From Anagrus nilaparvatae (Eukaryota > Arthropoda > Insecta > Hymenoptera > Mymaridae), in assembly GCA_022575985.1 (NCBI GenBank), contig JAKSXM010000002.1:20075001-20139000 (forward strand): a DNA stretch of 64,000 nucleotides, given 5' to 3'. This document shows, one piece after another, positions 25,201-35,128 of this stretch. Every line of letters starts with the position of its first letter. The stretch's first letter is position 1. A model generated the notes under the pieces. That model made no database searches. It was given only the letters and a program-made list of their open reading frames with translations, and had not been told where the DNA came from. A program made the translations under genes and the position numbers.

Positions 25201-26333
25201 TTGGATTGTAGATCTTTATCCAATTCAATCACTGAAACAATAAAGTAGATAATTTTTGTTCTTTTAATTACAAAATTTAGCATAATAATTGAATTATATT
25301 AGTAAAATACTTACCTTTTTCTGCAATTTGTTCTTTTGTTCGAATTGCAATATTATTATAATAGTAGAAAACACTATTTATTACTTTTTTTGAATTTTTA
25401 ATTTTTTTATAAACTAATTCTCTTTTCCACTCATCATATTTAAACGGTTCATGAAATTTAGTTTCAATATTGGTTTCTGTAAGTAGTATAAGATTAAAAT
25501 ATTTTAATTAAGTTTTTGCATAAATCATTTAAAAATAATACTAACTTTCCAAGGAAGCAGCTGGCGCTATTCTAAACGTATCATTTTGATTAGATTTTTG
25601 TGTTAAACAAGACGATTCATTTTCACTATTATCAGATGCTGAAGTTTTCCCAGTAGACGAATCAGGCCCAATCTCCTTAACATTATCTTTCATGAGTACC
25701 TAATTAAATAGTTAATAAAATTAACAAATAAATTTTTATATATTGACTTAATTTTACTAAGGTGATACTAGCTTTTTGATTAGTTCTAGTTCCTTGATTT
25801 GCTTTTCGAACTATTTCTTTACTTTCATCATTAAGCCCAAGTGGTATTCTGGTAAAAGTAAAATTATCAACAGATAAGTTTGAAGGAGGCTGACCTTTGG
25901 ATTTCAAATACTTCTCAAATTCTATTACTGAAAAAAAAATCAAGTTTCATATTTTTTAAAACTAAATATTACAGAATTGATTAAAATTTTTTTGAACCAA
26001 GCAGTTTTAAATACAATATTTATAAAAAAGAACTAATAAATAAGTAAAAAATTGATAATAATACTTACATTTCTCTGGAATTTCTACCAAGGATCGAATT
26101 TTGTATTTCGTTATTTTGTCTTCATTCTCTAAATTTAAATAATAATAAGCATCGGCTTTACAACCAGTATCTGTTTTATTTCTATAAACTATTTCTCTGA
26201 CAAATTCTTTATACACAAATGGTTTTTTATACTTTGGATCTTCGTCTATTCTAATTTTATCCTGCATCTTTTTAATTTTTTTATTTGGACTAAAATTTAT
26301 CGCTTCTCCCTTTCTTTTTGTTAGATTTTTCAT
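19296..26333 (-). CDS. MBDL-1: MBD-like double-module nuclear protein with coiled coil
   Basis: Thirteen exons (26333-26069, 25927-25758, 25699-25546, 25476-25315, 25231-25086, 25004-24854, 24728-24635, 24069-23957, 23720-23597, 20267-20106, 19917-19805, 19691-19535, 19449-19296) keep frame for 654 residues. Residues 1-145: basic TKRKGE..PNKKIKKM (NLS-like), then an MBD-like module with REIVYRN, ADAYYY, YKIRSLVEI and LSVDNFTF. Residues 197-299: a second module (EWKRELVY, FYYYNN, IAIRTKEQI, LTKENFTF). Then Ser/Glu-rich linkers, a SIM-like VITLDLTEDE (19818-19850), and a coiled coil (552-654). Inference: a nuclear DNA or chromatin reader. Module order is reversed relative to MBDL-2/3/4. Exons 8, 10 and 11 begin alike (xNxEC). 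Exon 9 has CAC instead of AG before it, so it may be skipped or the gene damaged. The true 5' end may include an upstream non-coding exon near 26402. Confidence 0.7.
20920..20970. repeat. Perfect hairpin, about 16-bp arms
   Basis: GAAAGATAAATAATTAAT is mirrored by TAATTATTTATCTTTC around an A/T centre. It lies in the long ninth intron of MBDL-1. Confidence 0.6.
22297..22386 (-). CDS. Possible small ORF or orphan first exon
   Basis: A 29-residue frame starts MSENNVKEEDD and ends TETNNQK-stop. It follows a GC-richer block (22440-22660) that resembles the compact promoter DNA of other genes here. Its acidic/Asn-rich start recalls the first exons of MBDL-2/3/4 (for example MESIKNNETVK), but there is no exon to join it to. 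It lies inside MBDL-1 intron 9 on the same strand. It may be a relic or chance. Confidence 0.2.
   Translation of the reverse strand: MSENNVKEEDDNLLIDENNNIDTETNNQK
22677..23015 (+). repeat. GGAACATGTTC-bounded repeat element
   Basis: The left end ATGGAACATGTTCATTGGATG is nearly identical to that at 16610, and the right end is GAACATGTTCCATGATCG, then GGTTGTGTGAGAACACAAACC. The interior shows four or more degenerate GACTTAGAATA/TTTAGGGACTTA units. It is inserted in MBDL-1 intron 9. Confidence 0.7.
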
Positions 26334-26984
26334 AATTGCTAAAAAATTTTATAAATTACTATAAACATCTGACATTATTTTTAGAACATAACACAACACT
26401 TACTAAATAACTTGAGTATACGGATTCTATAGGCATACAATTTTATTCGGAATGGCTGCCTGGTTTTGAACCTGAAAATATAAGAAATCTTTAATTATTA
26501 TATTAATACTATATCTTACTATATGTTTTTAATATATCCTTACAATATTTTTAAATAATTTCTAATTTATTTAATATCTTTATAAAATAAAATTTTAATT
26601 CTTTTTACACTAAATTAAAACTAGACTATATCATTATCATTTCCCATTAGCTTCATTAAAGAAATATCAAAGATAGATGTTTACAATAAATATAGGCTAT
26701 AACCCATGATAACCTATCAAGAAAATAGAAAAATTCAAAAATTAAAACAAGCAATTTGATTGGCTAATAAACTGTTGACACAAGATGGCGATCTCCAAAA
26801 GCCCATAAACTTTTTTATAATAGATAATTATTGATACAATTTGCAATCACGCCGTTTACTGGTTATTTAGGGGCCTGGCAAGTTAAGCAGTTTCTGAAGA
26901 TAATAAATTGTTATAATATAAGCTAATTATATTTAAAGTACAGCTCTGTATAAGAAAAATTATCTATTTACTGTAAACTTTTGC
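26334..26984. promoter_or_regulatory. 5' flank of MBDL-1
   Basis: On the minus strand an acceptor-like TTTTTTAG lies just before the MBDL-1 ATG, and GTAAGTG occurs near 26402, so a short non-coding first exon may end there. Joining it in frame to the coding exon gives a stop, so it is treated as leader. A short GC-richer stretch at 26780-26890 is the best promoter candidate. No coding sequence is seen. Confidence 0.3.
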
Positions 26985-27446
26985 TGAAATAAAAATTTAC
27001 TTAGCTTAGGCCATATAATTTCATCTCACAACATTTATGGCCCAAAAGTTATAATATATTTATTAGGAATTAATATTTTTGCTGAAATAAAATTTTACTT
27101 AGCTTAGGCCATAAAATTTCATCTCACAACATTTATGGGCCGAAAGTTGAATTATATGTAAAAAGTAGATCCATTAGGAATATTGTAAGGAATTCCAATA
27201 AATTTTAATCTTAAAAACCTTATTTTCTGGACTCAAAATCTTCAAATTCAGATGAGCTTGTGATTAGGAAACAACAAGACTTAACTTAGTTTTAATTATA
27301 CTTTATTTTTTAAAGTTTTAAAAACATTATTAGTTTAATAAATATATCAGTATTTGGAAATAGACTTTTAATTAAATTAAATTTTTACTTAGCTGAGGCC
27401 ATAGAATTTCATCTCACAACATTTTTGGCCCGAAAGTTTAAGAAAA
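26985..27446 (+). repeat. Three copies of a 60-bp repeat
   Basis: The block TTTACTTAGCT[TG]AGGCCAT, then AATTTCATCTCACAACATTT and GGCC[CG]AAAGTT, occurs at about 26997, 27098 and 27387. The first two are adjacent and the third is 230 bp further on. It is non-coding and its origin is unknown. Confidence 0.75.
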
Positions 27447-27587
27447 TATAAAAGGAATAAAATTCTTAATTTATTTATTTATTTATTTTAAATAATTAAA
27501 TAACGATATATTTTTTGGTTACTCAATGAGGAACCATTGTGATGGGTCAAATTTTGGTTTTTGAAATTTGTCCGATTTAAGGAGGGG

Positions 27588-27891
27588 GGTCAAATTTGTC
27601 CTATTTAAGGGGGGGGGGGGTCAAATTTGTCCTATTTAAGGGGGGAGGGGTCAAATGAGACTTAGAATAATCCGGGTTTAGGGACTTAGAATATTTTTGA
27701 TTTAGGGACCTAGAATAATACGCGCTTAGGGAATCAGAATAGTTTTGGTTTAGAATCTTTTAACATTTAGCAAAGGTGATAATTACAAATTATAAAAATA
27801 AGAAATTGTATTGCTTTTCGTGTGTCTATGCTCAGATGTTAGTAAACATGTTCCATGCATTTTGGTTGTGTGTACACAAACCGGTTATAAG
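27588..27891 (+). repeat. GGAACATGTT-family element, partial
   Basis: G-rich AAGGGGGGG..GTCAAATTTGTCC units are followed by TTAGGGACTTAGAATATTTT units and the right end AACATGTTCCATGC, with GGTTGTGTGTACACAAACCGG. The left end with GGAACATGTTC is missing or replaced. It sits just before the 27.9-kb array. Confidence 0.6.
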
Positions 27892-27894
27892 TTT

Positions 27895-29175
27895 TTTTTA
27901 ATTTGGATGTAATACCTCATTTTTTTCCATGAAAGTACTGATATCTAGAAGTATCGTTTTTACTTTATATCTCGAATCTTATAATTTATTTTTTGAAAAT
28001 TTTTTTCTCAAAATTTTTTTCACTAAAAAATACAAAAAATACCAATTTTTATTTTTTTTATGGACGCAGTACTTAATTTATTTCTGTGGAAGTACTAGTT
28101 TTAGAAATATTGTTTATAGTAATTTTTTGGACCTGATACTTAATTTTTTCCAAATTTTATTCTTAAAATTAAAAAAAAAAAACTGCAATTTTTTTTTTTC
28201 TTTTTGGATGTAGTGCCTAATTTTTTCCTATAAAAGTACCAATATCTGAAAATATGGTTATTACTCGATATCTCCAATCTCACACTTAATTTTTTGAAAT
28301 TTTTTTTTCTCAAAACTTTTTGCATAAAAAAATTAAAAAAACAGCAATGTTTTTTTGCTTTTTGAAAGTAGAACCTCATTTTTTTCTGTGGGAGTACTCG
28401 TTTTAGAAATATACTTTAGAGTCAATATTTTGGATCTGAAACTTATGTTTTTGAAAATTTTTCTCAAAATTTTTCAAACACAAAAATAAAGAAAACAGAA
28501 ATATTTTTTTTCGTTTTGAACGTATCACCTAATTTATTTCTATAAAATTACTATTATTTGAAAATATTGTTTTCACTCGATATCTCAAATCTGATACTCA
28601 ATTTTTTAAAAATTTTCTCTCAAAATTTTTTGCATAAAAAAATTAAAGAAACCGCAAGATTTTTTTTCTTTTTGGACTTAGTACCTAATATTTTCCTATG
28701 GAAGTACTTATATCTAGAATTATCGTTTTTACTAGGTAAAATACACCATTAAGAACATTTTGTTATTGTTAATGAGGAACCATAGTGCCAATTACTTGGC
28801 AGCGTTTTTTTCTTTTTGGACGTTGTACCTAATTTATTTCTATTAGAGTACTAGTTTTAGAAAGTTCGTTTATAGTAATTTTTTGGATCTGATACCGAAT
28901 TTTTTCAAAATTTTTTTCTCAAAATTAAAAAAAAAAAAAAATTAAAATAGCTGCAATATATTTTTTTTGTGTAATACCTCATTTAATTCCATGAAAGTAA
29001 TAATATCTGAAAATATTGTAACCGGTAACATTTCACAACTATTATGGAATTAAGAGAGAAATGTATGCATGATTGCATGGTTGTAATCGGTGATGTCAGT
29101 GGCATATTAATGTATTAAGCTCATTGTTTGAGGAACCTTAGTGCCAGCTAGTTTGCAGGGTATTTTTATATATTT
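27895..29175 (-). repeat. Low-complexity satellite-like array, copy 1
   Basis: Repeated units of 160-240 bp alternate TTTTCCATGAAAGTACT.. with TTTACTCGATATCTCAAATCTG.. and T-rich runs. The right end is GTGCCAGCTAGTTTGCAGGGTA after GTTTGAGGAACC. The same end occurs in inverted form at 39838, so this array and 39838-41115 form a large inverted pair. The several short frames here are poly-Phe/Lys artefacts. Confidence 0.75.
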
Positions 29176-29796
29176 TTCTTTTAAAGCAGACAAACATACA
29201 TAAAAAAAATAAATAAATAAATGAAAAATTTTTTTCTTTTAAGTTTTTAGCTTTTAACTAAGGGATTCAAAAATATAATTCAGTCCGGCTTCATGTTTAT
29301 AGTCTCATGTATTACTTAAGTATCATGAAATCCATTTGTGGAGCAGTGTTTATTCTTACGTTTAATGTTTTGCAGTTGAAAAACTAATTAATTGTAGAAA
29401 TCAAGTAATCAGGTTCTACGGCTGACAAGACTCATATATGGTGTAATAGCTAATTTCTTTTGAACTCCAGAACATTGATCGTAAGAAAAAACAAAACACG
29501 AGTCATGGATTTCTTGATACTTAAGTAATACACGAGACTGCAAATATATAAAGCTGAGCTGAATTATATTTTTGAAGGCCTTAATTATAAACTAAAAACT
29601 TCAAAGAAAAAAATTCTTAATTTATTTATTTATTTTTTTTAAATCATGAAATAACCATCTCTTTATTTATGCTATAGCGGGTTTCTAAAATGGTTAGACA
29701 GAGAAAAGAAGAACTTTTGAGAGAAAGATAGAATAAAATTTTGTTCGAAAAAGAACTTATAAAATATAATTTACAATTATTGCATTACTTAATTAG

Positions 29797-29937
29797 CTAT
29801 TTGGGCCGTTCATGAATTAAAATCTGCAGTTCTCTTTCAGATAAATTTTTAGGTTGTCCTTTTTTCAAAATCTCTTCTTGTCTCTTTTTAAATAGTTCAT
29901 CAGAACATGGCACTATAAAGATAGATATTATTTTACA
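29797..29937 (-). other. Exon-like fragment
   Basis: After a TTATCTTTATAG acceptor-like sequence, the minus strand reads PCSDELFKKRQEEILKKG, then QPKNLSERELQILIHERPK-stop. The KKGQPxxLS part slightly recalls the second exon of the MBDL modules (SKGQPPSNLS), but the rest does not. No partner exon was found. It may be a decayed piece of a gene. Confidence 0.25.
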
Positions 29938-30095
29938 GCTGAAAATATTAGCAAATAATTGCACATGTATAATAATAAATAAAAAGGTGCAAACAAACAA
30001 AAATTTCTTATAATATGTTAGTTGCTGTTCATGAGTAAATACTTGTAATAAGTAAATAATAGGTAAAGGCGATGCAAACTATGAAACTCATTGTT

Positions 30096-30762
30096 CTGCT
30101 GATGTCAATGAAAAGAAATGAGATGGTATGGTTTTAGGTCTTCAAAAGTTTCCAATTCGCTAAATTTGTTGCAACGTTATCTTCCTTTTTATAATCTGTA
30201 TTGGAGCTGGTGAAGATTTTAATGCAGATAATTGCATAATTTATATAAAATTTATTAACTTTAAATTAAAAATTTTAACAAATAACATTAATATTTAAAT
30301 ATAAATAAATATCTATAATAAGTATTTTTAATAGGTGAGTGCGATGCAAACTATAAAACTCATTAATAGTGTATTAGAAGCAGCAAGAAAAAGAAGCGTC
30401 AGAGAAATATTAGGTGAATAAACAAGTAAATAGGTGAAGATAAATTCATATTTTGATTAATTTGGAAAAAGATAACTAGACCTAAGCAGCTATGTCGCTT
30501 GCATCACATAAACAAATCAATGATTTTTTTATCTCTGTGTTTATCTCAGATATTAACCGCATATTTAAATATTAATGTTTATTATTTTGTATTTAAAATG
30601 AATAATTTTAATAAAAAATTATGCACTTACCTGTATTAAAATCTTCACCTGTTCCAATAAAAATTATAGCTACCAAGATAACGTTGCAACAAACCCAGCA
30701 AATTGGAATTTTTTGAAAACTTAAAGCCGAACAATTTTATTTCCTTTTGTTGACATCAGCAG
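30096..30762. mobile_element. Inverted-repeat element with 132-bp arms
   Basis: The left arm 30096-30227 (CTGCTGATGTCAA..GTTGCAACGTTATCT..GGTGAAGATTTTAATGCAG) is the reverse complement of 30631-30762, with scattered differences. The spacer is about 400 bp and contains a second copy of GCGATGCAAACTAT (30348), which also precedes the left arm (30071). It could be a foldback transposon or a gene fragment duplicated in inverse. Its function is unknown. Confidence 0.7.
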
Positions 30763-31176
30763 GTATAGTATCATTGACAAACTATTAATTTTTTATTATA
30801 AATTATTATAAATTGTTTTTGGATAGCTTTACCAAAAATTAATCTTATAAAAATGTAATCTGAAAGCTGGGTTATTATTATTATTACTATAGAACTTCAA
30901 AAATAAACAATAAATATATATATATAAAAGTATAAAAGTAATAATAACCGGGCGAGAGCAGACGCTATACTCTATGTTTATATGTATAATATACGCTTTA
31001 TGCATACTCTTACTCTATACTCCTATATAAAACCACTTGTCTAATTAAAACAACGGATTGATCTACAGATACACAAATTTTCAAGATTTATTTGCAATTT
31101 TTTAACATAAAAATAACATGCCTGTATACTGCACGCGAAACCAAAATCATCTGTTGACTCATCAACAAAAAGCGTT

Positions 31177-31592
31177 CCCGCTCGGAGAAGTTACTCTTGT
31201 ATTACGCGTATTTCAATCTTGGCTTCACTTTTGGCCCTCCGTGCTTTTGGATTATTTATTATTTAATAATAAATTTTTAAATAAAACCAAATACAAATAT
31301 TTAATCTTCAGTATCTCCTTTATCTAAATATAGAACTTCAAGTCATATTTAAAATTAGTTTTTAAGAAAATTGATTTTTTCTTTTCGATTTTTGATGTGA
31401 AATAAATTTATTTACTCAAAAAATAATTTTTAAAAGTACTTCAAATTCTGTATTTAGATAAAAAAGATACTGAAGATTAAAGTATGTTTTTGGTTTTGCT
31501 TAAACAATTTTTATAAAATAATAAAGAGCCAAAAGTGAAGTCACGATCGAAATATACGCGTAATACAATTAAGAGTAACTTCCTCGATCGGG
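31177..31592. mobile_element. Foldback element, about 155-bp arms
   Basis: Arms at 31177-31343 and 31438-31592 are inverted copies: CCCGCTCGG..GTTACTCTTGTATTACGCG pairs with CGCGTAATACAATTAAGAGTAAC..GATCGGG, and CTAAATATAGAACTTCAAGT pairs with ACTTCAAATTCTGTATTTAG. The short frame starting near 31118 is made of this repeat and is not a gene. Confidence 0.75.
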
Positions 31593-32078
31593 TTATTTGT
31601 TTACCTTTTGTAAATTCTTGTATTCTTGAAGAGTAGATCTACTTTGGTAAATAAATGTTTTTTGATTAAAATTACAGATATAAAGTGATTATATTATGCA
31701 TTGCTTTCAATTATCATATAAAAAATCTTTACTTTTTAATTATAATTACTGATGTCTCTAGGAATAATATTTTAAAAAATACCAATATTTTGTCTTGAGA
31801 AAAATTTGATAATAATTTAGCAAAATGAATTAAAAAATATGCAAAGTAAAAAAGCCACAACTATTAAAATAGGTTTAGGAACTAATTTTAAATAATGAAT
31901 TAAAAACTTCAAAAACGTGAAATTAAAAAATCTAGAAATAATGAAATTAAATATTTTTCAATAAGTATAATAATTAATACCTTAACGTCAGGAGCAATAC
32001 TTTATTTGTTTAAAGAAATAAATAACAAATAATTGCAATTAATTATTTTTTAATAAATAATAACAACTTAATTTATGG

Positions 32079-33521
32079 TTAATATTTTATTTTTAATAAA
32101 GATACATTATTTACAATTAACTGGTTTATATAAGTCATAAAACAATTTATTTCTAATACATGACTATCATTACGCTCATACTTTATTTGATCAGCAGCGT
32201 TGATAAAGTTACTATTTACATTACGACAACTGATAATCTTTAAAGTTTTGAGGTTTACTGAACGTATTACTAACATAATTAATTGTTCATTTGTAACACC
32301 AGTAAATGAGAGATCTATATACATTAAGTTAGCGAGCATACAAATATCTAAAAAACCATTACTTGTTGGATTACTTCCAAAAATACTGAGATAATTTAAC
32401 TTTTTACATTTTGAAATTGACATTAAAGCAGTTTCAGTATTACTATAATTATAATTTCCACTTATGTCTAAATATTCTAGCTTATGTAATCTTTTAAAAT
32501 ATTTTTCTCCGCTAGGTGTTAATGAGTAAAGCTTAAAGTTTATTTTAAGTTTCTTTATGTTAATACATTCTGTTATTTCTTGCACACACTGATCATTAAG
32601 TTTTTCAATAAAAAATGATAAGTTTGTTAAATTTTGAAATTTATAAAATGGATATGATAAATTTTGATCCAGATTCACTTCTAAAATTTCTTTAACAGAA
32701 TCTGTTTGTAAATTGTCTATTACATCCTTTAAAATAATTGGATTTTTTAAATTTATTGAAAATTTAGTTAACTTTTTTTGTCTAGATAAAAACGCATTAA
32801 GATCTTTACTAGATGCACAATTCTGTATATAAAATTCTGTTATATTTTCACAATCACTTAAAGATAATGATTCTATTGCATTAGGATAAAAGGTATCATC
32901 GTAATGCGACATAGCAATTTTTTTTAAATTTGTTAAATCAGAAAGAAAATTTTCAAAATAAATTTCTGACCTAAAATTGCAGTAAAATATAGTCAATTCC
33001 TCGAGCTTATCTGTTTGTAAATTTGATAAGCAGTTTCCGTTTACAGATAAGCCACATAAGTAAATGCTTTGAAATTTTATGTTACACTTGAATAATAAAT
33101 TAAGTTCTTCATCAGTAAACGTATAGCCACCAATTTGATTTGTCAAACATATACCTTGCAAATTTGTACAACGTTTTGGTAATTCAAGAAATAATCTTCC
33201 GAAATCTAAATCTAGATCACTAGTTATCGATATTTTGATGAGATATGGTCCACATCTTTTTAAAAGATTTAAAAGAAATTTAGTGTTCTTCATATAACAA
33301 AAATGGTCAAAAAATTCACATTTGTATATATCCAATGTTCTTATGTTGCTCCATGATAGTTTGCTAGCTTTTCTCCAACTTTTACAAACTTTTTCAGCAA
33401 TAAGTTTTTCTTTTATATTTAAATGTTTGAATATGTGGACTAAACATTTGTTACTGAATTGTATTTTTTCAGTATTATTTAGTGATTTTTTAGTTTTCAT
33501 TCGCTTATTCATCTTGTCCAT
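32079..33521 (-). CDS. F-box/leucine-rich-repeat protein B
   Basis: A single coding exon of 480 residues. The F-box is at residues 20-57 (IQFSNKCLVHIFKHL, VCKSWRK, LSW), followed by irregular leucine-rich repeats (NLKKIAM, KLEYLDI, KLNYLSI, NLKTLKI). By family knowledge it would be the substrate receptor of a Skp1-Cullin-F-box ubiquitin ligase. The ATG at 33521 sits just after a TTTTTCAG acceptor, so there is a non-coding leader exon, probably ending near 33616 (AATTTAAG before GTAAG). It is on the same strand as protein C and shares F-box residues with A and C, but overall similarity is low, as expected for a fast-evolving family. There is no signal peptide. Confidence 0.85.
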   Translation of the reverse strand: MDKMNKRMKTKKSLNNTEKIQFSNKCLVHIFKHLNIKEKLIAEKVCKSWRKASKLSWSNIRTLDIYKCEFFDHFCYMKNTKFLLNLLKRCGPYLIKISITSDLDLDFGRLFLELPKRCTNLQGICLTNQIGGYTFTDEELNLLFKCNIKFQSIYLCGLSVNGNCLSNLQTDKLEELTIFYCNFRSEIYFENFLSDLTNLKKIAMSHYDDTFYPNAIESLSLSDCENITEFYIQNCASSKDLNAFLSRQKKLTKFSINLKNPIILKDVIDNLQTDSVKEILEVNLDQNLSYPFYKFQNLTNLSFFIEKLNDQCVQEITECINIKKLKINFKLYSLTPSGEKYFKRLHKLEYLDISGNYNYSNTETALMSISKCKKLNYLSIFGSNPTSNGFLDICMLANLMYIDLSFTGVTNEQLIMLVIRSVNLKTLKIISCRNVNSNFINAADQIKYERNDSHVLEINCFMTYINQLIVNNVSLLKIKY

Positions 33522-33759
33522 AACCTGAAAAATAGAGTTATATTTTTAATAACAATTTTATAGCGTATATAGAGAATAATCATTTTATAAAAAATATAAA
33601 TTTTAATAAACTTACCTTAAATTTAATAATAATTTAATATATTTTTCAGACTGAGAATATTGGTAGAAATTTCAATGAAAATGACCCAAAGAACTTTATT
33701 AAATTAATTAATAGTATAAATATTATTATTAATTAATAATTTTTGAACTTTTTGCAAAT

Positions 33760-33930
33760 TTGTTGTTGTTGACACGTAAGCAGGCGCCTGTCATATGAGG
33801 CGGTGAGTCGGCTGCTATATGCAATGTTGCCGAATTAACTTAAAGAAACACGTGGTCGCGACTGCACGCCCTCTGGCGTAAAATATACTCATACGCCCTC
33901 TGAAGGACTGAAGGTGACATATCTCAGATT
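33760..33930 (-). promoter_or_regulatory. Candidate promoter of F-box/LRR gene B
   Basis: This is a GC-rich island in otherwise A+T-rich DNA, 100-400 bp upstream of the presumed leader exon. It contains two ACGCCCTCTG motifs (about 33868 and 33893) and a CACGTGG E-box-like site near 33850. It is suggested as promoter only from position and composition. Confidence 0.3.
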
Positions 33931-34566
33931 CTTAAAATTTAGCGGGAAACTTAAAATATAAAAAGTGAAATATAGGCTATGAAAGTTTCTTTAAAAAAAA
34001 TTAATATTAAAAATATTTTTTGAATGCTTTTTAAAAAAAATTTTGAACAATAAATCGTATAAAATATCTTCCTTAATTTTTTGAGAACAGATAAGTTTAT
34101 TGGAAAGTTTATTGTAATATTCATATTAAAGGAAAGTAAAAGGTGTTTAAGGGTTGCAAAATTGGATGGTTTTAAGTAGAAGGTTCCAATTTAATATTTA
34201 GCGCACTATTTTAAACGTGCCTAAAAAGGATTAATAAACGATTTGAAATTTTTGAATTCTTCAGAATTTTATCATAATTTTTTTATTTGTTGGCACGTTC
34301 ACCTTATATACCGAATATAGATTGAATCGTTCCTTATAAATTTCTCAGGTCAAAAAATGGTATGTATGTTTAAAAAGGTTTTTTGAAACTATCCGATAAA
34401 TCAACACTCCCCCCCCTCCCAAATCAACAAATTCAACCAGTTGTTTTAGAGAAATCATTAAAAAAACGAGTTTAGATATCACAAATTTGAGAGAAAAATA
34501 TGATATAAATCGATTTTTTTAATTTCTATAAAGTATTCCAAAAAGTATAAAAACCCGTAAAGAAAT

Positions 34567-35128
34567 CGTAAATTTCTGGTTATGGACTAAAAAAATCACT
34601 CAAATTCATCAAAAAATTATAAGATTTTTTATTTTTATTTCTGGCACAATCAATTTTCTTGAGTTTTTTGTTGTGGTTTTCAGTTTTCGTAGGGGAATCG
34701 TTTTTCGGATTGCGCTCAACTTTTACTCGTATAGTTTTCTGGAATTTTTTTTATATTGGTAAAATATTACAAATATTGATTAAGCACTTTTAATCGACAC
34801 GATTAACTGATTCTAATTACTGAGTTTCAAATTATTTGGAAATATTGTTTTTCAGAAAATTAATTTCGTTCTCAAGTAGGTATCATAAGGAATTAATTTT
34901 TTGAAAAACAATATTTCCAAATAATTTGAAACTCAGTAATTAGAATCAGTTAATCATGTCGATTAAAAGTTCTTAATCAATATTTTTTAATATTGTACCA
35001 AAATAAAATAAATATAAAAAAAAACCGCAACAAAAAACTCAATAAAATTGATGGAAATAAAAATAAAAAATCTTATAATTTTTTTATGAATTTGAGCGAT
35101 TTGTTTAATGCATAACCAGAAATTTATG
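34567..35128. mobile_element. Long palindromic (foldback) element
   Basis: CGTAAATTTCTGGTTATG at the left is mirrored by CATAACCAGAAATTTATG at the right. Long inner blocks also pair: CAAATTATTTGGAAATATTG with CAATATTTCCAAATAATTTG, and GATTAACTGATTCTAATTAC with its complement. Arms are about 270 bp with a short centre near 34880. It is non-coding. Confidence 0.8.

Noticed and set aside
27929..28752. Several Phe/Lys-rich frames
   Set aside because: They are products of T-rich satellite-like units read in different frames.
31118..31327. Plus-strand 69-residue frame with several Trp and Leu
   Set aside because: Most of it is the left arm of a foldback element repeated in inverse at 31438-31592.
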